This document shows, piece after piece, positions 34,166 to 44,790 of a DNA stretch of 64,000 nucleotides (its first letter is position 1; every line of letters starts with the position of its first letter). The translations under genes were made by a program, and so were the position numbers. Below the pieces are notes generated by a model. It was not told the origin of the DNA, did no database searches, and was given only the letters and a program-made list of their open reading frames with translations. Source of the DNA: Siphonodentalium dalli (taxonomy: Eukaryota; Mollusca; Scaphopoda; Gadilida; Siphonodentaliidae); assembly GCA_032622095.1 (NCBI GenBank), contig CP136064.1, positions 247,227,827 through 247,291,826 on the forward strand, read 5' to 3'.

Positions 34166-34794
34166 ATTCATATACACTTCATCAAAATGTTATTCTCGTC
34201 TTCGTTATATATTCATATTTGGGTGGGAGAGAAGATATACGAGAGATACTTATTGATAAAAGGTACATTAAGAGCCCGAAAATTTGAAGTTTTAAAATTG
34301 TGAACAATTTGAAAGATTTAAGACATTTAGAAATATTAAAAAAAATTTGTTTTTTGGAAATAATTTTGAAGTTTTTGGAAATAATTTTTTTTTGTTTAAT
34401 TTTTGTTGAAATTTTTCCGTTTTTAAAGTTTTAAGAAAAAAAAAAAAATTTAAATTACAATTTATTTTCAATTTAGGATTTTTTTTTTTAAGTTTTAACA
34501 TTTTTTTTGTATTTTTTTTTAAATTTAAGTTTTGTAAGTGTTTAATCATTTTTGGAAATTTTGAAGTTTAAAATTTTTTTCTGTGTCCTTTTAACTTGCA
34601 CCCACTGCGAGTGCCGTGTGTCCCTTTAACATTCATCCAAAGTGAGTGCCGAGTGTCCCTTTAAAATTCACTTTATGAGTACCACGTGTCGCTTTAACAT
34701 TATCATACCGAAAGTGCCGTCCCTTTAACATTCACGCATTGCCAGCGCATTGTCTCCCTTTAATATTCACACAGAATGCATTGTGTCCCTTTAA

Positions 34795-36207
34795 CATAAT
34801 ATGCGGTAATACACCTATTAGAAATATAATTCAGGGCGAGGCTAATCACCTCACACATGACCATACAGTCACCCCTTGTATACATATGCATCTCACCATG
34901 GACACACCACCCCATCACCGTATAGGCTACTCCTTCGCACCATTCATGACCATACAATAACTCCCTGGCTACCATTTTGATATACACCATATAATTAAGT
35001 TGATTTTTTATGCTAATATGGTTTCACTCTGTTCCGTTTAGACATTCTGCCTTTTTCCGTTAAAATATATGGCCAGAGTCCCAAAAGACATTTTTGGCAA
35101 AAGTCCACACTACAGTACATCATTTAAATGAATTAATCATGCCCCAGAAGGTACAGGGACAACGAGAATGAAACACGTAGTAGTCAGTGGATTAAGTAAT
35201 ATGGTTACTAACCAAGTGAGTTACAATTTGCTAACTCTTGGGAACAGAGAATACTACTCGGGATATATGTAAAACACAATTACCAAATGTGGTTGCCATT
35301 TTGGAAGCCATCTTGAGTAATGTTGTCTTAAAACACATTAGTGTGACGCATTTAAGACAGACCAAAAACAATAAACATCTTTGATACCAAAGATAGTCCC
35401 ATTTACTTGAATTAATGGTCCAGACTAGAAAAGTTAATTTTTGCCAATTTTGATGTCAAGCTTGTGATATAAAAATCCAATAATTCTGGAAATGTCATTG
35501 GTTACATTAGTAACACTTAACAAATGTGCATCAAAAATGCTAAAATTTAATGTAGACAGCATAGCCAATTGTATTCGTCAATCACAACTTGTAAGCGATT
35601 ACATGGCATGCTGGGCCAATATTTACCATTTTCCAGGTTTTGGCCGCCATTTTGGCGGCCATTTTCCGACAAAGTGACAATTTTTGTTGATTGAGTTCAA
35701 ATATTCGTAATTAATTGTATGCCTCACTTAATTTGCACAGTTCTGTCAATTTCTTGTTAAAATATGACTAGAATCCTAACGGTGATTTTCGGTGAAATGT
35801 CATACCGAGTTCTGTATAATCGAATTATTGAGGGATCGGAAGGGACTGGAATCACACGAATGGCATATTTCATTGCTCTAATGATCAGTTAACACGAACA
35901 ATACAAAATAAAGTCCCATCTCCAAACCAGTTCCATACAGCGAACCTTATCTAGAAGATATTAGTGAAAAAACGTCAAATTTCCTCTTTCAGCCGCCATT
36001 TTGACGGCCGTCTTGGACGGGGAGTTCCAGTTTTACCCTACAAATGTGGCATCATATCTCTCAGAGTCATACCTACCTATATGACTAATTTTAATTCGCA
36101 TATTTCATGGTAGGATTAATTGCGATATTGAATAACTTATTTAATCACGAAACGCTCTTTAAATTTGGAAAACCCCTTAAAAGAGGGGTTAAAGTTAAAT
36201 TTCAGCG
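34795..36207 (-). repeat. Repeat unit A (inverted, shorter copy)
   Basis: This is the reverse complement of 25166-26455 joined to 27769-27815, ending TTAAATTTCAGCG at 36207. It abuts the right TTAA of the zinc-finger element. Most bases match the forward copy. Confidence 0.8.
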
Positions 36208-36319
36208 TGGCTCCATATCTAATATCAATAAGTGTGTGAATATGTACATATGTGCAAAGTTTCATGCTTTAGTCACAATTTGAACAATTGCCTTGAAATT
36301 TTTACTTAATCTACTCCAC

Positions 36320-36600
36320 TATACAGGCATGTGGCGGTGTCGGTGTGCCCTGGGCAGAGTACGAACGGGTATATATACTGTCGGTGTCGGTGTGTCCTGG
36401 GCAGAGTATAAACGAATATATATGTATATGTACATAAAGCACACGGTATATACGGGCATGTGGCGGTGTCGGTGTGCCCTGGGCAGAGTATAAACTAATA
36501 TATATGTATATGGCACACACATATAGAGCTGGGTTCTGGGATACTTCAGCACCCAGTAACCATACTTGCGCATGGCGGTGTCGGTGTGTCCTACGTATCC
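36320..36600. repeat. Irregular minisatellite, GTGGCGGTGTCGGTGTG units
   Basis: Four copies of GGCGGTGTCGGTGTG(C/T)CCT (or close variants), three followed by GGGCAGAGTA, with TATATA spacers of different lengths. Confidence 0.75.
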
Positions 36601-36682
36601 ATATATATATACATATATATATATTAAATATATATATATACATATAGTATATATATATATTAAATATATATATATACATATA

Positions 36683-36723
<41 letters not shown>
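36598..36723. repeat. (AT)n-rich palindromic microsatellite
   Basis: TATATATATACATATA...ATTAAATATAT repeated twice, then about 20 TA units. Confidence 0.9.
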
Positions 36724-36725
<2 letters not shown>

Positions 36726-37140
36726 CGTGTCGATAATATATATGGAGAAATATATATGATTTCGTGCGTCTTACATGAAGACCTAGCCTGAAGGGGTCAC
36801 TCGCACCAAAAAAAGGGCTGAAGGGTACGTACCACCTGTGGGTTACTTATAACCGACTCGCAACTCATATCTGGTTTAGCTCAATTATGGCTTTCAGTTT
36901 GAGCACACTTGGTTTTCTTAATCGTGTAACAATAAAGAGCGTTTCGTGTTAATCAATTCCTAATATGGTACTAATAAAGAGCGTTTCCGTGTCTTCAGTG
37001 CGACATATTGAAAACAACTTGGAAAATTGCTTTGGCAAGATTTTCAAAGTACATGTATATTATATTAATAACCTTGTGAAATACAGGCAACGATGTATCG
37101 GTTCATTCATCACATCTGAACTGAACTTAACTGATTTTTA
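36724..37140. other. Unassigned stretch with an isolated paired module
   Basis: Two AATAAAGAGCGTTTC copies at about 36930 and 36972, with TTCCTAATATGGTACT between. The rest may be a much diverged inverted F2 MITE, but no ends are clear. Confidence 0.4.
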
Positions 37141-37880
37141 TTTATAAATCAAATTATGCATATTATACACAATAACAATGGGGCTCTGTAGAAGGCATGG
37201 CTTATGGGCCAGAGCCCTATAATAGCATGATAAATACAATAATGAATATAAACTGAGTGCAGGTAGGTGCAAGGATTGGGGAGAGTTTGGGGCTGGGGGT
37301 GGGGTGCAAGATTACATGGTATGCATTATATGTTGGACGATGCTCATAAAGTATATATATTAAGTCAACTCCAAGAACAATTTAAAATGTTTTATGTGAA
37401 TGTCAAGGATGTGGCTGTACAATCAGTGGACCTCATTTAGGTTTGAGATATGTGGTAGTTTAGTTTATACTTTCAGATTTAAGTTTAGAATTGGCCATTG
37501 ATACGGCTGAATTATTGTACTCGTTTTCTTATAAAGTAATCTTTTAAATATTTAAGGTATTCTGGGCTACTAATTTTAATGCGTAGTGTGCAGTCTGCGG
37601 GGAGGCTATTCCATAATTCTCGCGCTTTGTTTGAGATTTCACTTTTTGAGTTTTTAGTCCTTTTGAATTCATGATAAAGATTACCTTTTGTTTTTCCGCG
37701 GGTATTATAGCTATGGATATCTTCAATATGCGTGAATACTTTTGATAACGAATCCGGTAGTGCATGCATATGATAATCATGTAGTATGTGTGCCCCAATA
37801 AAAAAAACTAGTAACATGTCACGTGCTCTCGGTGTGGAAATTCCGAAGGTGTGGCTAAATGTTGTTAAAATAGTATCCAT
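37141..37880 (-). pseudogene. LINE RT C-terminal fragment with 3' UTR
   Basis: The 122-codon - strand frame at 37512-37880 contains IHSYNTRGKTKGNLYHEF followed by KARELWNSLPAD and a basic end. This is the terminal domain pattern of CR1/L2-type RTs (HSYNTR...WNSLP). The first 35 residues are less typical and may be in the wrong frame. No RT core is present. About 370 bp of probable 3' untranslated sequence follows. It lies in the centre of the inverted-repeat complex and has no partner in the left half, so it probably arrived after the inversion. Confidence 0.7.
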
Positions 37881-38212
37881 GACGTCATGTTATACCGGAA
37901 GAGAAATTCACAAATCGACAAATAAAGTAGATTGTTGACGAGCGGTCGAAAGTTTAAAATCAAGAATCACCGGAATTTGGATTGCAGGCAACTGTAATTA
38001 GGGTACACCTGACCAATCTTTGGAGCTAATAATACGGCTGTGTAAGGTCGGGAGGGTTTCGGTGGGGTTGGTGGTAGAATTGTGTTGCTCTTCGCTCGTT
38101 TTGGCTGCGGTGGTACTACTGTACTGGGAACTGATAGATCGTTTTGTTATGTCATTTAACTTTTTTTTAGTTCTGTAGTATCAGTATGAATCTGAGTGTA
38201 TGTTTACATAGA
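37881..38212. other. No feature recognised
   Basis: Unassigned sequence between the LINE fragment and the right arm. Confidence 0.3.
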
Positions 38213-38655
38213 CTGGGAATTTACAAGGTCAGATGGCGAGGATCACGAAGCAATCAATATTATTTCCACCCAGCATTGCCGCAGCATTATTGATGCACAT
38301 TCGGCCAACCCAAAGCGATTCATTTTTATTTAAATATGTATATAAAGAACAAAATACGCTTCATACTAGTTAGCACCCCTATGTGGCCCCTATGTATGGA
38401 ACACGTGTATTTGTTAGACCTGTTCGAGTTCGCAACGATAACCATGCTATATCATATGAATATAGGCCTAGGCCTACCCCTCGTTGGTTAAAGAATGGAA
38501 TCGACCACTCAGTAAATAGCCAACCATTCGCCCAAAAGTTCGGACGCGTCCATGTATGTTTACCAGTCCAGATGGCAGCGGGGTCATATAATGTAGGTAT
38601 ATTGCATGCACTCTGGTGGCTGATTGCACTTTCATTTTCGATTTCTCAATACACG

Positions 38656-39687
38656 CAGAGACGTGGCGACAGGGGGGGGGGGGGGGGGGTCTCACACCCC
38701 CCCCCCAACTTTGGTCATAATTTTCAACAGTTGGAAATTTCATACCTGACACAACATTAGTTGGAAATTTCACACCAATAATAGGTTGAAAATGTTCTTG
38801 TAGTTTGATTTTCAATCAATATATTGGGGGAATTTATTGTTTTTGGACCAATATTTACATATTTTCCTTCTTTTGGTAAAATTTTTGGACTGAAATGGCC
38901 ATTAGTTAGAAATTTTCCAACCTTAGGGGGGGTGTCAGGTTGGAAATTTCCAACACTTGGAAAGCTTGTGTCCTGGTCCCCACCCCGTGGCTAGTAAAAA
39001 ACTTCTAGTTAATTTAAGAAAACAATATTGTCCTACATTTGGTCAAAATTGTCACTGGAATTGTCATCAGTTGGAAATTTTCCAACCAAAGTCAGTTGAA
39101 ATTTCCAACTCTATGAATGCTTGAGGCTAGTCTAGATGCTAGGATTTTGCGATTTTCTTGTTAAGATTTCAAAATTTTCTAATACCGGGCCGAACCATGG
39201 TCGGCCCGGTGTGTCCTGGTCCCTCCCCGTGGCCAATACAAAACTGCTAATGAGTTTCTAGATGCTAGGATTTTGCGATTTTCTTGTTTAGTTTTCAAAC
39301 TTTTCTCACACCGGCCGAAAAACCATGGTCGGCCCGGTGTGTCCTGGTCTATTGCCTATAGTCGTGTGCATTTGTCTGGAGTTAGACCACTAGATGTTAG
39401 GTTTTTGGCAATTTTCAGGTTCAAAATATATGAATATTATCATACCGGGTAGCTAGAACCATGGTTTATAAATAGGCTATTAGGCCTGTGAACACTTAGG
39501 TGCAAGGAGGGGGGGATTATGCAAAACCTTTGGTCTGATTCAAGGGGTGTTATGGTTTGATTCAAGGGGTGTGTGCAAATGGAATTATGCAAAACCTTGT
39601 GTGATCTGATTCAAGGGGGGGGGGGGGGTGCAGTTGGAATTAGCAAGGTTGACACCCCCGAACGGAGAACATCTAGCCACGTCCCTG
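38656..39687. mobile_element. hAT-type MITE, copy 1, with 8-bp target duplication
   Basis: It begins CAGAGACGTGGCGACAGGGG and ends CTAGCCACGTCCCTG (imperfect TIR). AATACACG flanks it on both sides (38648-38655 and 39688-39695). An 8-bp duplication with a CAG...CTG terminus is the hAT signature. The interior has many TTGGAAATTT / AAATTTCCAA pieces, including the palindrome GTTGGAAATTTCCAAC, and two hairpins of ACCGGGCCGA...TCGGCCCGGT type. No transposase. Confidence 0.9.
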
Positions 39688-39800
39688 AATACACGTATAT
39701 TTAATCATTGTTAGATGTGGGAAGCCCGGCGCTATTAATTCGTCGGCGACTTTTGTTTAAAATGTGCACATTTTGCTTCCGTTTTTGCCAGTGACTTACG

Positions 39801-39949
39801 ATTTTTTAGCAGAGAAATTATTAAACGTAGGGATCCCAAATATAAGCATGGTACTTTCTTGGAAATAAATAAGCGTATCGGCACGTTTATTTCGATCGCG
39901 AGAGTATGACTACATATACACGGAGTATTATGTCTGACTGACAGCTTCA
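39801..39949. other. Unmatched segment of the right arm
   Basis: About 150 bp where the left arm has about 900 bp of different sequence (29.9-30.8 kb). No gene. Confidence 0.4.
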
Positions 39950-40853
39950 CGAGAACTTGGAGAAATAAATACCTGTAGAGGTAAGTGGTAGACAATGGAT
40001 TTTCCATTTCTTTTTGATTTGTTTAGTTTAAATTCAGGATTTTCTTTGCCCCACAAAAGGCAACACAATTAATTTACATCACTGTGTCACTTCAGATACT
40101 ACCAAGTCTGAAACATATTCAGTGTTACAAGCCAAATACAAACAAAATGTTAAATTTACGGTCTGTAGGCATTTTAAAATTATTTTGCTTTTAGATCAGC
40201 CTAATTTAGATTTTCTTGGTATAAACTGTGATAAGCACAATGCTTTGACAGAAAATCCCTTCAGATCGAGACATTGATGATATACAAAATTGAGAAAAAA
40301 ATTCTTGAAAAGCATGACAAAACTTTAGAGTGTGTGGGGGGGGGGTAATATTTAGGGTAGGTAAGGAAAACCTTAACCACAAATATATTTGTCTTTGGCT
40401 TTGAGATAGGGACAAATCAATCAACATTTGATACACGATTCTTCCAACAGTGTATGCGTATATACAATTATACACCATATATGGCTATGTGACTAACGTA
40501 TTGGTATTTGGTGCATGTAGTATTTGTACAGACCAGTACTCAAATTAGCGCTGTGATTCCCCATCCCCATTGTAAGATTTTCGAATCTGTTAATTGCAGG
40601 TGGTCTTAATGTCTGGAAACTGGAGACCGAACCACGGTACATGATATTCTAATACAGAATGCTGAAAATGGTAGTTGCATGACCGTGATATATAGCTGAT
40701 GAGATTGAGCCAGATATTCCTAGATATATACATATATAAAGGTTTTTGAATTTAAATGAGTCTTATTTTAGTGACCAGCATGCAGATAGTGTGAAACAGG
40801 AAAAATGGCTACATACACTTACAGTGCTTTGTTGTGGATGCCTCACTCTATGT

Positions 40854-41251
40854 TTAAACGGACATGGCTCATTCGAACCTCCAAATTTCTTTCTACGTAA
40901 TTTGGAGCGACGGATACAATAGGTCAACAAATAAACGAACTTTTGATATACCGGTTTCATATGGTTTGAAAAACTCTTGCTAAAATCCCAGCCGTTTTCA
41001 ACTTTTCGCCAGAAGTCAGATAAACGCTCTTTATTGTTACCATATCTGGAATGGATTACCACGGATCGCTCTTCTCTATTCCATGTCGTGCAATTGGCTG
41101 CTTTGTGTTTGGGATCAATGCATCTTTTTGGGTTACAGAATGCTCGTAGAAAGATTGATATTTATCAACCTATTTCGTTCGATACCGGGAAAATTTAAAA
41201 AGCGTATAATATTATTTGCGTTTTGGAGCGCAAATCGCCATGTGGCTTTAA
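40854..41251 (+). mobile_element. TTAA-flanked MITE, family F2, copy 3, with empty site
   Basis: TTAA at 40854-40857 then ACGGACATGGCTCATT; CGCCATGTGGCT then TTAA at 41248-41251. The left arm near 28814-28837 has the uninterrupted version with a single TTAA (AATAATTAAGTTAAACATG), which directly supports TTAA as the duplicated target. Paired module at 41025 and 41067 (second half CGCTCTTCTC). Confidence 0.85.
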
Positions 41252-41398
41252 TTTAATTATTGACCCCAGAATTTGATATACATGTAAATTATGTGCTGTC
41301 CCTTTTTGATTTGAAATATTTATTTACCCGAGGACATAAACATTTCAGAAAAATGAATTCAAAAACTGAGAATACCATCATTTTAACATATACCCACC

Positions 41399-42516
41399 CA
41401 GGGATGTGGCTAGAGGGGGGGGGGGGGGGGTGTCTCACCCCCAGCAGAGAGCTATATTTTCAATAGTTGGAAATTTCATACCTGCCACAACGAAATTTCA
41501 CACCAACAATAGGTTGAACATGTTCTTGTAGTTTGATTATAAAACAATTTATTGGGGGGAATTTGTTGTTTTTCGACTAATATTTGCATATGTTCCTATT
41601 TTTTGTCAAATTTTTTGACAGAAATGGACATCAGTTGGAAATTTTCCAACCTTAGGGGGGGGTGACAGGTTGGAAATTTCCAACACTTGGAAAGCTTGTG
41701 TCCTGGTCCCTCCCCCGTGGCCAGTCAAAAACTTCTAGTTAATTTAAGAAAACAATATTGTCATACAATTGGTCAACATTGTAATTGGAATTGTCATCAG
41801 TTGGAATTTTTCCAACCTAAGTGGGGGTGTAGGGTTTGAAATTTCCAACAGTAGGAAGGCTTGAGGCTAGTCTAGGTGTTAGGATTTTGCGATTTTCTTG
41901 TTCAGATTTCAAAATTTTCGCACACCGGGCCGAACCATGGTCGGCCCGGTGTGTCATTGCCCCATCCACGTGGCCAATACAAAACTGCTAATTAGTTTAG
42001 CAAAACAATATTTTACTACATTTGGTCAAACTTGTAGACATAAATGGTCATCAGTTGAAGAATTTTCCAACCTGAGGGGGAGCATGAGGTTTGAAATTTC
42101 CAACACTAGGAAAGCTTCAGTTGAGGCCAGTCTAGATGCTAGGATTTGCGATTTTCTTGTATATAGTTTTAAAATTTTTCTCACACCCGGGCCAAACAAC
42201 CATGGTTGGCCCGGTGTTTCCTGATCTGTTGTCGGTAGCTGTGTGCATTTGTCTGGAATTAGATCACTAGTTGTTTTTTTGGGGGGCAATTTTCAGGTTA
42301 AAATATCTTAATGTTCTCATACTGGGAAAATAGAAGCATGGCTTATGAATATATAGGAAATTAGGCCTGAGCATGAGGTACAAGGGGGGGGGGGGTGCAA
42401 ATGGAATTATGCAAAAAGTTGTGTTGGTGTGATTCCGACTCAATGGGGGGGGGGTGCAGTTGGAAATTCCCAAGGTGGACACCCCCCCCAGCGGAGACCC
42501 TCTAGCCACATCCCTG
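41399..42516. mobile_element. hAT-type MITE, copy 2, with 8-bp target duplication
   Basis: CAGGGATGTGGCTAGAGGGG at the left; CCCTCTAGCCACATCCCTG at the right, a near-perfect 17-19-bp TIR. TACCCACC flanks both sides (41391-41398 and 42517-42524). The left arm (about 28638-28655, reverse strand) has one TACCCACC and no insertion. Same family as the copy at 38656, with the same palindromes and ACCGGGCCGA hairpins (41926, 42187). Confidence 0.92.
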
Positions 42517-42575
42517 TACCCACCACTACTGCCCCTCAACCCCGAATCCCAAACACCAGTTACTACATGTAGTAA

Positions 42576-43124
42576 CTTGATTTTAAGAGAGAGAGGGAGG
42601 GGTGAAATCCTGCATACCAGTTAAGAAAATATCGACAACATGGCATGGCAATTGATATAGTTGACAAAGATTTATACCTAACTTCAATAACCAAGAGCAA
42701 TAAGGGTAAATTACATCGACAACATTATATTTGTAATTTGAGCCAAACACAATCTAAAGTTTTGAGAATTTTGTGGTATAAAGCTGCTTACAATTAATGC
42801 AGGCTATTTGCATAATCCTGGATATCAGTTTAATAAATGGAGCGGTATAGTGCGATAATTAGTCCGAGGCAACCTTGGTCGCAATCCTTGGATCCTCTTC
42901 AGAAACGACCCCCAAACCTGTCGAATCTGCGGCCCATTCTATGATATACCGGTACCCCCTTCACCCACACCCTGCTAAGAAGATGCATAGGGTATGATAT
43001 TAGAGGGTGTGGTCAGAAATAGGGGTATCTCCGGGTCACTGTTGAAGCTCCAACTCATGTAGTCATGTGCTTGAAGTTGTACAATTGGGTGGTTTAAGAA
43101 CACTATATATTGTATTTCATTTCA
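42576..43124. other. Unassigned insertion in the right arm
   Basis: Begins with a GAGAGAGGGAGGGG run. It has no counterpart in the left arm and no recognised gene or clear inverted ends. Confidence 0.4.
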
Positions 43125-43882
43125 TTTTTAATATAATTTTGTGGCATCACCTGGATTTAAATTCAAATAGCCATCAAGTGAAAACTCACTCACGATGCTT
43201 TTGGTAGCAACTGAACACACCAAAAGCAAACTTCCAGTACTGTGAATAGGCCTGTACAGTCGTTCGAAGTTTGATTTTTTTTTTTTCGGAAGAAACAACA
43301 GGCCTTCTAAACAGTGACTGAGATCTTAATAAATACAAATTTGAATACATCTATTCTCTATATTACGGTAAGTGGGCTAATTAATTCAAAAATATATAAT
43401 ATCACTCAATTATCACTGTTTAGAAGGCCTGTAGTTAGTGTGAAAGAAACTAACACGTTTTACCCACATTGATGTCAGTATTTCGTCATTTCGTTGCGAT
43501 CTGACGAATGCAATAGCTGCGACTCACAAGAAAAGCACTGCGTGCATAAAACTTTAATCATATTCTGGCCCCAAATTACATGCAAAGTACTTGAAAACGT
43601 GAGTGTTTCATCGAAACATATCTTTAAAACTTGCATTGTTTACACTCGCGAACTGGGGGAAATACGTCTTCAACTTGTGACGTCATTTCCGAAGTTCTCC
43701 GAAAGAGGCCGACTATTCTTAGCAAAGGGGAGGGCTTACGCTCTGATTGACGTCGGAGCCAAATTAGCTACCGCTTCGTCTGCGGTGTTATTTCTTCGAA
43801 CACTCTAGACCACATTGACCAGATTAATCGTGGTTAATTAACATATATCGGGTGTTATTAATTATTACTACCTGCACTTTAA

Positions 43883-44790
43883 ATAATTTGTGGATATCTC
43901 TATCAGAACAAAAGGCATTTTTGTCATCTGCAAAAAGTATCAATTTAGCATCCTTGCATATACTTGGTAAGTCATTCATATAGATTAAAAATAAGAGAGG
44001 CCCTAAGATTGAGCCTTGTGGGACCCCACAGGTAATTTCATTGAGTTCTGATATATGGCCATCATATTGAACGCATTGTTTTCTATGAGTAAGATAATCC
44101 TTGAACCAGTTCAGTGCAACCCCTCGACATCCGTAGTGCTCTAGTTTTTGAAGCATTATTCTATGATTTATTGTATCAAATGCCTTAGATAGGTCGTGGA
44201 ACACTCCAATTGTGTGTTCGTGATTGTCTAAGGCACCAGTTATTTTCTCTATAAGGACAGTCAAAGCTAGAATTGTGGAATTATTCTTCCTAAAGCCACA
44301 CTGGCTGCTGTATAAAATCTTGTGTTTTTCTAAGTATTAATTTAATCTATTATACATGAGTTTTTCCAAGTACTTTTGAAAAGATTGGTAGCACCGATAC
44401 AGGTCTGTGGTTACTGACTATACTTGCATCTTTAGATTTGAAGATTGGGGATACTTTAGCAAATTTTATTCGTTCTGGGAATACACCTTGGGAAAGAGAT
44501 AGGTTACAGATATGTGTCAATGGTACGATAAAGGAATCTGCACATTGTTTTAAGATGCCACATTTAAGTTCATCTAAGCCAGCTGCTTTTTTTTTAGTCT
44601 ATATTTTTCAGTATGTATATTATTTCTAATTCTCCAGCAGATTCAACAAATATTGAAGATGGGTTGGGAAGGGGGAGAAATTCCTTTGGATCATTGGTTG
44701 AATTTATCTTTTTTGCTAGATTAGGACCTATATTTGTAAAAAATAACAAGGCATGCACTTCCAGAGAATGCTTGTGGGACAGGCCATTTA
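43883..44790 (-). pseudogene. LINE reverse transcriptase core fragment (CR1/L2-like)
   Basis: On the - strand, reading from about 44790 in several frames, the RT fingers appear (PERIKFAKVSPIFKSKDAS, NHRPVSVLP). They are followed by a 146-codon frame (43824-44264) with palm motif A HDLSKAFDTINH, intact motif B GVPQGSILGPLLFLIYMND and motif C FADD. The sequence ends abruptly at the TTAA at 43882, just after motif C (DIHKLF); the last codons of that frame belong to the inverted repeat. The endonuclease and C-terminal domain are missing. It is different from the LINE at 20.7-25.0 kb. Dead fragment, frame changes near 44265 and 44335. Confidence 0.8.

Larger units (their letters stand above)
32534..34794. 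mobile_element. TTAA-flanked element with ~0.7-kb TIRs and a zinc-finger gene
   Basis: TTAA at 32534-32537 is followed by AGGGACACGATGCATTCTGT. The right end is the reverse complement, ending GTGTCCCT before TTAA at 34791-34794. The TIRs (about 32534-33318 and 34116-34794) begin with a tandem of 30-50-bp units containing TTAAAGGGACAC and GCACTC...TGGGTGAATG, then an extremely A/T-rich block, then TATCTTCTCTCCCACCCAAA. The interior holds a C2H2 zinc-finger pseudogene. The A/T-rich outer block is also repeated at 33335-33500. No recognised transposase. A TTAA target suggests the piggyBac or Kolobok superfamily, but the gene content is unusual for either. Confidence 0.7.
38213..43882. repeat. 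Right arm of the long inverted repeat, with insertions
   Basis: Reverse-complement counterpart of 27816-31390, ending CTACCTGCACTTTAA at 43882. It is longer than the left arm because it carries a hAT MITE (38656-39687), an F2 MITE (40854-41251), a second hAT MITE (41399-42516) and about 550 bp of unassigned sequence (42576-43124). Removing them restores alignment with the left arm. Confidence 0.75.

Noticed and set aside
38383-38815. Open frames on both strands over the left hAT MITE boundary
   Set aside because: They cross the 8-bp target duplication and a poly-G run, so they are composites of arm and MITE sequence.
43494-43808. 104-codon frame also open in the opposite arm (27861-28100)
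   Set aside because: Differences between the arms change amino acids more often than not and the ends differ; conservation is explained by the inverted DNA repeat.
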